64,000 bases of DNA from Loktanella sp. IMCC34160. GTDB taxonomy: Bacteria > Pseudomonadota > Alphaproteobacteria > Rhodobacterales > Rhodobacteraceae. This document shows, one piece after another, positions 54,118 through 61,393 of the stretch. The translations under genes were made by a program, and so were the position numbers. The stretch lies in assembly GCF_004145845.1 (NCBI RefSeq), contig NZ_SELP01000009.1, forward strand, positions 1-64,000, written 5' to 3'. The number at the start of each line of letters is the position of its first letter. Positions within the stretch are counted from its first letter, which is position 1. The notes under the pieces are model-generated. The model did no database searches. It had not been told where the DNA came from and was given only the letters and a program-made list of their open reading frames with translations.

Positions 54118-54824
54118 TGATCGGGCGGGGGGCACTTGCGGCCCTCTTGTTGTGGCCCGCCTGTGTGCTGGCCGAGATCACCGGCGCGTCCTATGACGCG
54201 CCGACGGACGTTTATGGGCATGGCGCGGTTCAGAACGGCGAATACGAGACGCTGGTTATCGACCAGGCCGGCCGGACGAGCCGGTTGCGCCTGACCAGAG
54301 CGGTCTGGGAAGACACCGCGCCCCGGCTTGCCGATCTGGATGGCGATGGCAGCCCCGAGGTCGTGGCCGTGCGCAGCGGATTCACCTCGGGCGCCGGAAT
54401 CGTCGTGATCGACGAGGTCGCGGGCGACCTTGCCGCTGTTCTGGAGACAGCGCCGATCGGCCGTCGCAACCGCTGGTTGGCGATTGCCGCCGTGGCGGAT
54501 CTGGACGGGGACGGGCGGGTCGAGATCGCCTATGTCGACCGGCCCCATCTGGCCAAGGTGCTGCGGGTGATCGAAGTATCGGTCATTGATGGTCTGTGGA
54601 CTTACCGGGACGAGGCCGCCGCCGAAGGGTTCACCAACCACCAGCTTGGATCACCGGTGATCGAAGGCGGGCTGCGGACCTGCGACGGCTTGGCCGAGGT
54701 CATCACCGCCAACGCGAACTGGACCCGGATCATGGCGACGCGCCTGTCGGACGGACAGCTGACCAGCCGGGACATCGGCCCCTACACGGGGGCGGACAGC
54801 CTGACGGACGCATTGGGCTGCTAG
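54117..54824 (+). CDS. Secreted FG-GAP/VCBS-repeat protein
   Basis: 235 residues with a signal peptide (LAALLLWPACVLAE). Two calcium-binding repeat motifs of the VCBS/FG-GAP type are clear: ADLDGDGSPEVVAV near residue 76 and ADLDGDGRVEIAYVD near residue 129. It is a beta-propeller-like exported protein of unknown role. It shares one base with the ferredoxin stop. Its stop is followed by two palindromes. Confidence 0.82.
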
Positions 54825-54843
54825 GTCGAAAGTTTCCCTGCAC

Positions 54844-54926
54844 GGTGGGTCAAGACCCACCTTGCAAGAGGAAATTGGGACGGTTCTGCGGGATGTCAGG
54901 CGTCGTAGGGTGGGTCTTGACCCACC
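54844..54926. repeat. Two copies of the GGTGGGTC palindrome
   Basis: GGTGGGTC-AA-GACCCACC at 54844-54861 and GGTGGGTC-TT-GACCCACC at 54909-54926 are perfect 8-bp inverted repeats with 2-bp centres. They lie between the convergent FG-GAP and epimerase genes and may serve as terminators. Further copies occur at 60903 and 61073. Confidence 0.85.
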
Positions 54927-54942
54927 TTACCCAATTTGCGGC

Positions 54943-55785
54943 CTAGCCCTTCTTTCCCTTGCTCATCGCCTGAATGCCCGCGATCCCGCTTTCGCCCAGC
55001 GGCACACTGGCAAAGGGGCCGCCCAGACGGGTTTGCGCCAGATCCTGCGGGTCGGGGTCCACGGCCTTGGCGAAAAGCTCTTCGGCCCAGTCTTCGGCAT
55101 TGTCCTGCGGCCGGTAGCCAAGGAAACCGACCTTGTGGTTCGACACCGGCGCGCGGGTATTGGCGGACACCCCGTAGGCCACGGTAAAGCCCACGGTTTG
55201 GGTTTCCACCGACCGGACCACCAGTTGCACCATGTCGCGATAGGACAGCCAGGTCTGCAAGGCACGCACGTTCTGTGGCACCGGCGTGCAGGACATGATC
55301 CGCAGGCAGACCGATTCCAGCCCGCGTTTTTCCCAATACATCCGGCCCAGATCTTCGGCGAAGCACTTGGCCAGCCCATAGAACGTGTCGGGCCGGTGCG
55401 GTTCATCGGTGTCGATGCCCCGGTTTGTTTCGCACAGGCCCACCGCATGGATGGACGAGGCATAGACGACCCGGCGCAGCCCGTGTTTATGCGCGGCCTC
55501 CCAAATGTTGTAGGCCCCGACGTAGTTCGGCCCCCACAGCTCTTCGAACGGCTTTTCATCGACGATGGCCCCGAAGTGGATCACCATATCCGCCCCTTCC
55601 AGAAGCGGTCCGATCTCCTCCATCTTGGCGACGTCGGCCTGAACGTAGGTCTCGTTGGGGTGCAGGGTTTCCGGCGCTTCGCGGATGTCGGTGGACACGA
55701 GTTCGCGGCACAGCGTGGACAGCGGTCCGCGCAGTTCATTGCCAAGATTGCCGCGTGCGCCGGTCAGGACGAGTTTGCCGAACAT
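54943..55785 (-). CDS. NAD-dependent uronate dehydrogenase-like SDR
   Basis: 280 residues, an extended short-chain dehydrogenase. The cofactor motif is LVLTGARGNLG. The catalytic SS..YxxxK set is in VVYASSIHAVG and FYGLAKCFAEDLGRMYW. The run ESVCLRIMSCTPVPQNVRALQTWLSY and the ending VGFLGYRPQDNAEDW are those of bacterial uronate dehydrogenases, which oxidise galacturonate or glucuronate to the aldarolactone. The start ATG 55785 follows AAAGGAG. Confidence 0.82.
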   Translation of the reverse strand: MFGKLVLTGARGNLGNELRGPLSTLCRELVSTDIREAPETLHPNETYVQADVAKMEEIGPLLEGADMVIHFGAIVDEKPFEELWGPNYVGAYNIWEAAHKHGLRRVVYASSIHAVGLCETNRGIDTDEPHRPDTFYGLAKCFAEDLGRMYWEKRGLESVCLRIMSCTPVPQNVRALQTWLSYRDMVQLVVRSVETQTVGFTVAYGVSANTRAPVSNHKVGFLGYRPQDNAEDWAEELFAKAVDPDPQDLAQTRLGGPFASVPLGESGIAGIQAMSKGKKG

Positions 55786-55846
55786 GGGGGACTCCTTTGA
55801 TCTTTTCGGGCGCCACGCTGTGGGGCGGGGCGGCAAAGGTCAAGGG

Positions 55847-56296
55847 CTAGCCGCCGGTCGCCGCCTCTTCTTCCGGGGTCAGATGCCGGCTTGGCCCCCA
55901 GGCATAGCCGTCGGGGCACAGGATGACGCATTCGCGCAGCCCGTGGGGCTTGTTCGCCGGGGCCTGAAGGACCATGCCGCCCGCTTCTTCCGCCCGGGCC
56001 GCTGCCCTGTCAGGGTCAGTGTCGAACAGGTGCAGGGTAATCCCGCCGCCGCGCGGCCCGGATTCGGGCAGCAGCGAGGGCAGGGGGTGACTGTGATAGG
56101 TGCCATCGGCGTGCAGTTGGAACACCTGCTGGCCGTAGGTCATGATCGCGAAATCGGCGCTGATGCGATGTGCCCGCATGTCGAACACCCGCGACAGGAA
56201 CCCGGCGCTGCGCCGAACGTCCCGCACCAGCAGGTTGATCCCAAGACCCGTCAGGCTGCGCCCGAACTCCCCGGGGCTGACCGTTTCGTACTCCAT
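55847..56296 (-). CDS. VOC family (glyoxalase-like) protein
   Basis: 149 residues with one vicinal oxygen chelate domain (LGINLLVRDVRRSAGFLSRVFDM, GGITLHLFDTDPDRAAARAEEAGG, RECVILCPDGYAWGPSRHL). The metal ligands cannot be told, and the function is unknown. A GTG one codon upstream (56299) is in frame; the ATG at 56296 is preferred. Confidence 0.8.
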   Translation of the reverse strand: MEYETVSPGEFGRSLTGLGINLLVRDVRRSAGFLSRVFDMRAHRISADFAIMTYGQQVFQLHADGTYHSHPLPSLLPESGPRGGGITLHLFDTDPDRAAARAEEAGGMVLQAPANKPHGLRECVILCPDGYAWGPSRHLTPEEEAATGG

Positions 56297-56446
56297 CACA
56301 CCCTCGCTTTTCCTTTAAGCCTAGCCGGTTTGTCCGGACCCGGCACCGCCGATGCGACGGCTTTCCGCGGTTTTCCGCCGGGTCGTTTTGTCCCAATTGG
56401 ACCTTTCCGGGCAAAGGCATACCCTTGGGCCGAGGGGAGATCCGCC

Positions 56447-56776
56447 ATGTTCGCCAATCCACCGCCTGACCTGATCAAGCTTTATATCCGAAATGTCGCC
56501 ATTGGCTTTGGCCTGTCGGCTGTCTTCGTGGCCCTGCTTTTGTGGTTCGATATCGCCGGGCTGGGCGGGTTGGTGGCCCGGTCCGACAAGGGCTGGATCG
56601 CTGTTTTGATGCTTTTCCTGTCAAACGGGGTGATCTTCGCCGGGGTGCAGTTCGCCTTTGCGGTGATGTCCATGGCCGAGGACGATGACGACGACGAGCC
56701 GCGCGGCGGGCGGCGCGCGCCGGTGCCCGAACAGGTTGCCATTCCCGTCCGGGTGGGGTCTCCTGCGGGCAGTTAG
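56447..56776 (+). CDS. Small membrane protein, unknown
   Basis: 109 residues with two membrane segments (FGLSAVFVALLLWFDIAGL and GWIAVLMLFLSNGVIFAGVQFAFAVM) and an acidic cytoplasmic tail (DDDDDEPRGG). The ATG at 56447 has CGAGGGGAG upstream. No family is recognised, though such proteins are common beside Rhodobacterales genes. Confidence 0.7.
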   Translation: MFANPPPDLIKLYIRNVAIGFGLSAVFVALLLWFDIAGLGGLVARSDKGWIAVLMLFLSNGVIFAGVQFAFAVMSMAEDDDDDEPRGGRRAPVPEQVAIPVRVGSPAGS

Positions 56777-56794
56777 CACAAACAGGGGGCGTTC

Positions 56795-57349
56795 ATGTCC
56801 GACCTTCCGCCAGAGTTCAAACAATCCGACCTTTATGCCGCGATCAAGTCGGGCCGGGACCGGTTCCAGCGTCTTGGCTGGATCCTGATCGGGATCGGCG
56901 TCTTGGCGATTCTCTTCCCGCTTGTGGCTTCGATCGCGACCAAGGTTCTGGTTGGGGTCGTATTCCTTGTCGCGGGGGGCTTTACCCTGCATCACGCCTT
57001 TTGGGCGCGGGACTGGGGATCGGCGATCTGGTCGGGCCTTTCCGGTTTCCTGCAGCTTGCCGTCGGGGTCTATCTGGCCTTCTTCCCGCTGACCGGACTG
57101 GTCGGGCTGACCTTCCTTGTCGGTCTGGCGTTTCTGGTTCAGGGCGCGATGGAGATGTTCATCGCCTTTCAGCATCGGCCGGGAAAGGGTTGGGCCTGGA
57201 TGGGGTTTTCCGGTCTGGCCTCGCTCGTCCTTGGGGCCATGCTGATTTCGGGCCTGCCGGGAACGGCGCTATGGGCAATCGGTCTGCTGATGGGGCTGAA
57301 TGCGCTGACGACCGGGATATCCTTTGTCGTCCTTGCGCGATCCGTCTAG
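56795..57349 (+). CDS. HdeD/DUF308 family membrane protein
   Basis: 184 residues with six membrane segments in repeated pairs (GWILIGIGVLAILFPLV, ATKVLVGVVFLVAGGFTLHHAF, LAVGVYLAFFPL, FLVGLAFLVQGAMEMFIAF). This is the DUF308 pattern of HdeD, linked to acid stress in E. coli. It follows the small membrane gene by 18 nt in the same direction. Confidence 0.83.
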   Translation: MSDLPPEFKQSDLYAAIKSGRDRFQRLGWILIGIGVLAILFPLVASIATKVLVGVVFLVAGGFTLHHAFWARDWGSAIWSGLSGFLQLAVGVYLAFFPLTGLVGLTFLVGLAFLVQGAMEMFIAFQHRPGKGWAWMGFSGLASLVLGAMLISGLPGTALWAIGLLMGLNALTTGISFVVLARSV

Positions 57350-57562
57350 TCAGGAATTAGGTGGCGGGCACCACGACAACCGTGGGCGTTTGATTCCCGA
57401 GGACCTGTATGTACAGGTGGGCGCCAGATAACATGGCCAGGGCCGTGACAGAGCCAGCTCCCTCGGATTTGTTTAAGGCCACTGGAATGCAACGTTGGTC
57501 ACGTGAAGCGCAGAAACCCGCCGCGACCATAGGTAGGGTGCGCGAGGCGCTACCGCAAGGGG

Positions 57563-57718
57563 TCAGACAGCCGGGCCGGTGTCCAGAAGCCAGCCACCTT
57601 CGCCGACAATGCTTTCCGGCAGCATGTAAAGCCCCCGTTCTATCAGCCCCACCGCGATCAGGCTCATACAGACATTGAAGAAAGTGATTTCCGAGGCGAT
57701 GTGCTGAAGAAGGGTCAT
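57563..57718 (-). CDS. Possible 51-residue single-span membrane protein
   Basis: From ATG 57718 the frame gives a short protein with one hydrophobic segment (FFNVCMSLIAVGLIERGLYML). A GGAG site stands 9 nt upstream of the ATG. The rest of the 57350-57854 gap shows no convincing gene. This is a weak call that needs conservation support. Confidence 0.4.
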   Translation of the reverse strand: MTLLQHIASEITFFNVCMSLIAVGLIERGLYMLPESIVGEGGWLLDTGPAV

Positions 57719-57854
57719 GAGTGGCAGCTCCGATAAGATTTGATCTTCTTTTGATTGGAGCGAATGGCAAAGGAACGGAGGATTCAAGGCCATTTCCGGG
57801 CAGATATTGTAGCGCCTATCCCAATCCGGACACATTTTGTTAAGGTTGACGGGT

Positions 57855-57869
57855 GTTCACGGTATGTTC
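57855..57869. promoter_or_regulatory. LexA (SOS) box
   Basis: GTTC-ACGGTAT-GTTC is an exact GTTC-N7-GTTC site, the alphaproteobacterial SOS box. It ends 11 bp before the mmcB ATG. Confidence 0.85.
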
Positions 57870-57880
57870 ATATTTGGCCC

Positions 57881-58339
57881 ATGACCGAGATCCGACCCGA
57901 CGACATGCTCAAACCCGGCCAGCTTCTGGCCCGTGGCGTCTGCCGCCATATGCTCAGCTATGACTTTGTGACGGTCGAGGAACTTGTGCCGACCAGCGGC
58001 CTGCGGGTTGATGTGATGGCGCTGGGACCAAGGGGCGAGATTTGGGTGGTCGAATGCAAATCCGGACGCGCCGATTTTCAGTCCGATAGCAAATGGCAGG
58101 GCTATCTGGAATGGTGCGACCGGTTCTTCTGGGCGGTTGATGCCGATTTCCCGACCGAACTTCTGCCCGATGACACCGGCCTGATCCTCGCGGACCCCTT
58201 CGGCGCGGAAATCATCCGCATGGGCCCTGAGGCAAAGCTTGCCCCGGCGCGACGCAAGGTGATGATCCAGAAATTCGCCCGTCACGCCGCCCTGCGACAG
58301 CACGCGGCCCGCGATCCATCCTGGTCACGGGCGTTCTGA
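57881..58339 (+). CDS. mmcB: MmcB family DNA repair protein
   Basis: 152 residues of a nuclease-like fold. The PD-(D/E)xK-type active site can be read in LRVDVMALGPRGEIWVVECKSGRADFQSD, giving Asp, Glu and Lys, followed by KWQGYLEWCDRFFWAVDADFP. In Caulobacter mmcB is SOS-induced and protects against mitomycin C. Here the SOS box supports LexA control. The start is uncertain: ATG 57881 has no clear ribosome site and lies very near the box; ATG 57905 is a possible alternative. Confidence 0.85.
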   Translation: MTEIRPDDMLKPGQLLARGVCRHMLSYDFVTVEELVPTSGLRVDVMALGPRGEIWVVECKSGRADFQSDSKWQGYLEWCDRFFWAVDADFPTELLPDDTGLILADPFGAEIIRMGPEAKLAPARRKVMIQKFARHAALRQHAARDPSWSRAF

Positions 58340-60394
58340 CACCAGGGCAGCGGCGGCGGCACCACTCGCCGCGCCGATCCCCGCAAACCGGTCCAGACCC
58401 CGCAGCAGTAACCGTTCGCCACGGTCTTCGATCCCCCGGCGGGCAAGGTCAAACCGTTCAGCGTCCTCTGCCCCGCCCGCAATCTGGTCGACGCAGGCAT
58501 CCATGGCGGTCGCGACCATCCGGTCCAGCGGCGCCCCATCGGTGCCCAACCCGTCAAGCGCGCGCTGGAAAAAGCTGCGGGCTTCTGCCAGCAGGTCCGA
58601 TTGGCCGCCCAGACGGGCCAGATCGGCACAAAGCGCCCCCCGTTCCCGGTCCGCAAGCGCCCGATAATAGGTCAGCCCCTGCTCGGCGCAGATCGGGACG
58701 ACCTCGTGCAGGGCCGACAGCGCCTCTTGCAGGTCCGCGATGTCGCGCTGCAACTCACCCCGGACCCGAAGGGTCATCGCCCGGTTCAACTGTGTCACCG
58801 CCCATCCCGGCTCGCCCGCAGACCGGGTGCGGACGGTCAGGGCCGCGTCGATGGCGGCAAGCGACTCGGTGGCCGCGTCACTGCTTGCCTCAAGTTCGGC
58901 CAGCGTGCGCAATGCGGTGCCAAGGTTCATCTGGGTCATGGCCCAATCCGACGCTGCGCTGTCACGGGTCCGAACCGCAAGGGCCGCGTCATAGGCGGCG
59001 ATCGCCCGGTTCAGCCGGTCGTTGCCGGGGTCGCGTTGGGCGATGGCGTGTTGACTATTGGCAAGGTTCATCTGCGCCTTGGCCCAAAGTGTCGGGTTGT
59101 CCGCGCGGTCCCAGATCGCAAGCGCCTCTTCAAAGGAAGCAACAGCGGCGTGCAGGGCCGCCATATCCGGGCGACGTTCGCCAAGGGTGTGCTGGATGAT
59201 CCCGGCATAGTTCGCGGCCGTGCCCTGCTGGACCGGGGTTCGGGCAAACTCGGCCATCTTCACGGCCAATGCGCCTGCCACCTCCAGATCAAGGATCAGC
59301 GCCTTGTCCCGGCCGCGGCTGAACCATTCCATCCAAAGGGCCGACAGCGCGTCGAATTCCGTGCCCGGCACTGTGCCTTCCGTTGCCAGCCGGAACAGCC
59401 GGGTCGCGGCAGCGTCAGGGTCGCGGCGCAACAGGTCTTGCTGCAACCCCGCCTCCAACAACGCCTTGACGCGGGCTGTGTGGGCGGCTTCCGCCTCGGC
59501 CAGGGCCGCGTCGATCGCCTCGCCTGCGGCATCGTGCTGGCCTTCTGCCGACAGACGGGCGACCTGACCCAGCGCCGGCGTGTCCTGCGACGGCGTTGTC
59601 TGGACCGTAATCGCAAGGTCCACGGCCCGTTCCAATTCGCGAAAGGCCTGCTCGGGGTCGCGCACATCCGCCGCCACGCGCGACGCAAGGGCCACCAGCG
59701 CCGCATCGGTGATGCCGCTGGCCCGGGCGGTCTGCGCCTGCTGGCCCGTGGCCAACGCCGTCCGCAACAGCGCCTCGATGGTATCGAGCCGCCCGGTCGT
59801 CGCCTCGAACCCTGTGGTCAGCTGATCCTCGACCCGGTCCATCTGGCCCAGAAGGTCGGACCAGATCGCCGGGGCAAGGCTGCCGGTAAATTCGGGCATG
59901 GCCAGCAACCGGCGATAGGCCGATTCCGTCAGATCGGCGAGGAAGGCGCGGGCCAGCCGGGCGTCCGCGTCATGGCGTGATGCCGGGCGATAGACATCGG
60001 GCAGGGCCGCCTCTGCCTTGGCCAGAAACAGGTCGGCCATCCGGGCCGGGTCCAGCCTGCGGCCCACCACCTCGGCCGAAGAAATCTCGATCAGCGGAAG
60101 CACCTCGTCAAAGGCGCGGATCGCCGCTTCGATCTGGCCGGGATCGGCATGGCTGGGAAGGTGACTGGTCCAGTCTTCCTCGATCTGGCGACGCAGGTCG
60201 GCAATGATCTTTTCGGCGTGAAAACGGCGGCGGTGGGTCAGATGGCCGATAACCGTGCTGAGCCCAAAGCTGACCTGTGCGGTCCCGGGCGGAACCGGCA
60301 GACCCGAAGCGGTCGCGGCTGCAAATACCGACGCCCCAAACAGGACCGAGGTGAACCCACCAAGGGTTTCGGCATTGGGAACAATCTTGCGCAT
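58325..60394 (-). CDS. Large TPR-repeat protein with hydrophobic N-terminus
   Basis: 689 residues. Residues about 10-50 contain two short hydrophobic stretches that could be membrane spans. A mixed helical region follows (about 50-300, with a coiled-coil-like part). From about 400 to 620 there are TPR-type repeats of about 50 residues in which NLANSQHAIAQ, NLGTALRTLAEL and NRAMTLRVRGE recur, each after a Trp-Ala or Trp-Ala-Met/Val unit. No enzyme motif is seen, such as a CHAT protease. AGGAGGTG precedes ATG 60394. The 3' end overlaps mmcB by 15 nt. The function is unknown. Confidence 0.78.
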   Translation of the reverse strand: MRKIVPNAETLGGFTSVLFGASVFAAATASGLPVPPGTAQVSFGLSTVIGHLTHRRRFHAEKIIADLRRQIEEDWTSHLPSHADPGQIEAAIRAFDEVLPLIEISSAEVVGRRLDPARMADLFLAKAEAALPDVYRPASRHDADARLARAFLADLTESAYRRLLAMPEFTGSLAPAIWSDLLGQMDRVEDQLTTGFEATTGRLDTIEALLRTALATGQQAQTARASGITDAALVALASRVAADVRDPEQAFRELERAVDLAITVQTTPSQDTPALGQVARLSAEGQHDAAGEAIDAALAEAEAAHTARVKALLEAGLQQDLLRRDPDAAATRLFRLATEGTVPGTEFDALSALWMEWFSRGRDKALILDLEVAGALAVKMAEFARTPVQQGTAANYAGIIQHTLGERRPDMAALHAAVASFEEALAIWDRADNPTLWAKAQMNLANSQHAIAQRDPGNDRLNRAIAAYDAALAVRTRDSAASDWAMTQMNLGTALRTLAELEASSDAATESLAAIDAALTVRTRSAGEPGWAVTQLNRAMTLRVRGELQRDIADLQEALSALHEVVPICAEQGLTYYRALADRERGALCADLARLGGQSDLLAEARSFFQRALDGLGTDGAPLDRMVATAMDACVDQIAGGAEDAERFDLARRGIEDRGERLLLRGLDRFAGIGAASGAAAAALVSERP

Positions 60395-60464
60395 GACGCA
60401 CCTCCTGCGATGAAGGTGGCAGCCGCCCCGGCCCGCGCGCAAGCGAAATAATGGATTGGCGCGG

Positions 60465-60650
60465 TCAGCGGCTGCGGCGGATGGTTTGCGCGGCGGCCCG
60501 GATTTCCTCGGCGATCTCTTCGGCCTCGTCCGGGTCGAAGTCCATCGGGATCTCCATATCGCCAGCCTGAATGAACAGACGCACCATGCCTTCGGTGGTC
60601 GGGCCGATCTGCAGATTGGCTTCGATGTCGCGTTCGGTATTGATGCCCAT
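60465..60650 (-). CDS. DUF6324 family small protein
   Basis: 61 residues, acidic, of the kind GINTERDIEANLQIGPTTEG..., ending with an alpha helix rich in Glu/Ala. Such proteins are widespread in Rhodobacterales; the function is unknown. The 60651-60796 stretch upstream has no gene and contains the tRNA promoter region. Confidence 0.75.
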   Translation of the reverse strand: MGINTERDIEANLQIGPTTEGMVRLFIQAGDMEIPMDFDPDEAEEIAEEIRAAAQTIRRSR

Positions 60651-60796
60651 TGGGTGTGTCCGCCTTAAGATGACCTGCCGCCTCCTACAGCGGGGATGGC
60701 CGGATTGGCAAGCCCGGGCAGGGGGGCGGAAAATGAAATCCGGGCGGATTTGGCCCCTTGCATTCGTGGTTCGGCGGCGCTAAGTCCCCGCCCAGT

Positions 60797-60873
60797 GCCG
60801 CCTTAGCTCAGTTGGTTAGAGCGCTGGATTGTGGATCCAGAGGTCCCCTGTTCAAGCCAGGGAGGCGGTACCA
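60797..60873 (+). tRNA. tRNA-His (GTG)
   Basis: 77 nt including CCA. The acceptor stem is GCCGCCT with AGGCGGT (position 1-72 is a G-T pair), then discriminator A and CCA. The anticodon arm is CTGGA-TTGTGGA-TCCAG, giving anticodon GTG. The T arm is CCCTG-TTCAAGC-CAGGG. The base at -1 is T, so the usual G-1 of tRNA-His is not encoded, as known for alphaproteobacteria whose histidyl-tRNA synthetase has adapted. Confidence 0.97.
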
Positions 60874-60902
60874 TCCCCCCAACACGAGTATCATCCGGCA
60901 AT

Positions 60903-60920
60903 GGTGGGTTAAAACCCACC
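60903..60920. repeat. GGTGGGTT palindrome
   Basis: GGTGGGTT-AA-AACCCACC, a perfect 8-bp inverted repeat; a variant of the repeat at 54844. It lies 30 bp after tRNA-His and could end its transcript. Confidence 0.8.
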
Positions 60921-60964
60921 TTACGTGCAGGTGCGCTGCCCCTCTGGCCCTTGCGGGCCATTCA

Positions 60965-61042
60965 CCCCGGGATATTTATTGACCCAAAGAAGGGGGCTGG
61001 ACACAGCGTCCCTTCTTCTTTGGGTTGGAAATATCCTCGGGG
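60965..61042. repeat. Long imperfect inverted repeat (two-arm palindromic element)
   Basis: The left arm (from 60965, CCCCGGGATATTTATTGACC, continuing CAAAGAAGGG) is mirrored by the right arm (CCCTTCTTCTTTGGG from 61010, continuing TTGGAAATATCCTCGGGG to 61042). Together they would form a stem of about 30 bp with a few mismatches and a loop of about 15 nt. Similar CCGGGATATTT...AAAGAAG elements are common between genes in Rhodobacterales. It probably affects mRNA ends; no transposase is present. Confidence 0.75.
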
Positions 61043-61072
61043 GGGCCGGGGGGCGAAGCGCCCCCGGGTAAG

Positions 61073-61088
61073 GTGGGTCTTGACCCAC
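61073..61088. repeat. GTGGGTC palindrome
   Basis: GTGGGTC-TT-GACCCAC, a 7-bp inverted repeat, the fourth copy of the family. It lies just before the convergent DUF6476 gene stop. Confidence 0.8.
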
Positions 61089-61093
61089 GATCC

Positions 61094-61393
61094 CTAGTCG
61101 ACCGTCACCGTTTGCCGCAGAGCCCCGCTGGCGCGGTCATAGATCAGGATCCGGTCGTCGGTTGTCACCACCGCGAACCAGTCTGCACCTTGGGTAAAGG
61201 CCTGCGCCTCTGCCCCGGCTGGCAGGGCGATCTGATCGGGCAAAGTGATCAACGGTCGGTTCAACCGGATGACAAGCGCCGCGATAAGCACTAGGAAGCC
61301 TGCGATCATCACCACGGCCAGCCCGGTCACCAGCCGCTTGAGAAACATCAGCTGCGGCGGCAGGGGTTCACCGTCTTCAGAAGGGGTATCCAT
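61094..61393 (-). CDS. DUF6476 family membrane protein
   Basis: 99 residues with one membrane segment (LVTGLAVVMIAGFLVLIAALVIRL) and a C-terminal domain outside the cytoplasm (FAVVTTDDRILIYDRASGALRQTV). It is a conserved neighbour of rluD-type genes in this group. Its start codon (61391-61393) overlaps the start of the divergent rluD gene. Confidence 0.8.
   Translation of the reverse strand: MDTPSEDGEPLPPQLMFLKRLVTGLAVVMIAGFLVLIAALVIRLNRPLITLPDQIALPAGAEAQAFTQGADWFAVVTTDDRILIYDRASGALRQTVTVD

Noticed and set aside
57357-57770. A 137-residue minus-strand frame in the 57.4-57.8 kb gap
   Set aside because: The frame has no ribosome site, mixed composition and no family. Only the 51-residue frame inside this area has a plausible start.
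58601-59980. A 459-residue open frame on the plus strand opposite the TPR gene
   Set aside because: The composition is Arg/Gly/Gln-rich without motifs, and the opposite strand has a good start, ribosome site and TPR repeats.
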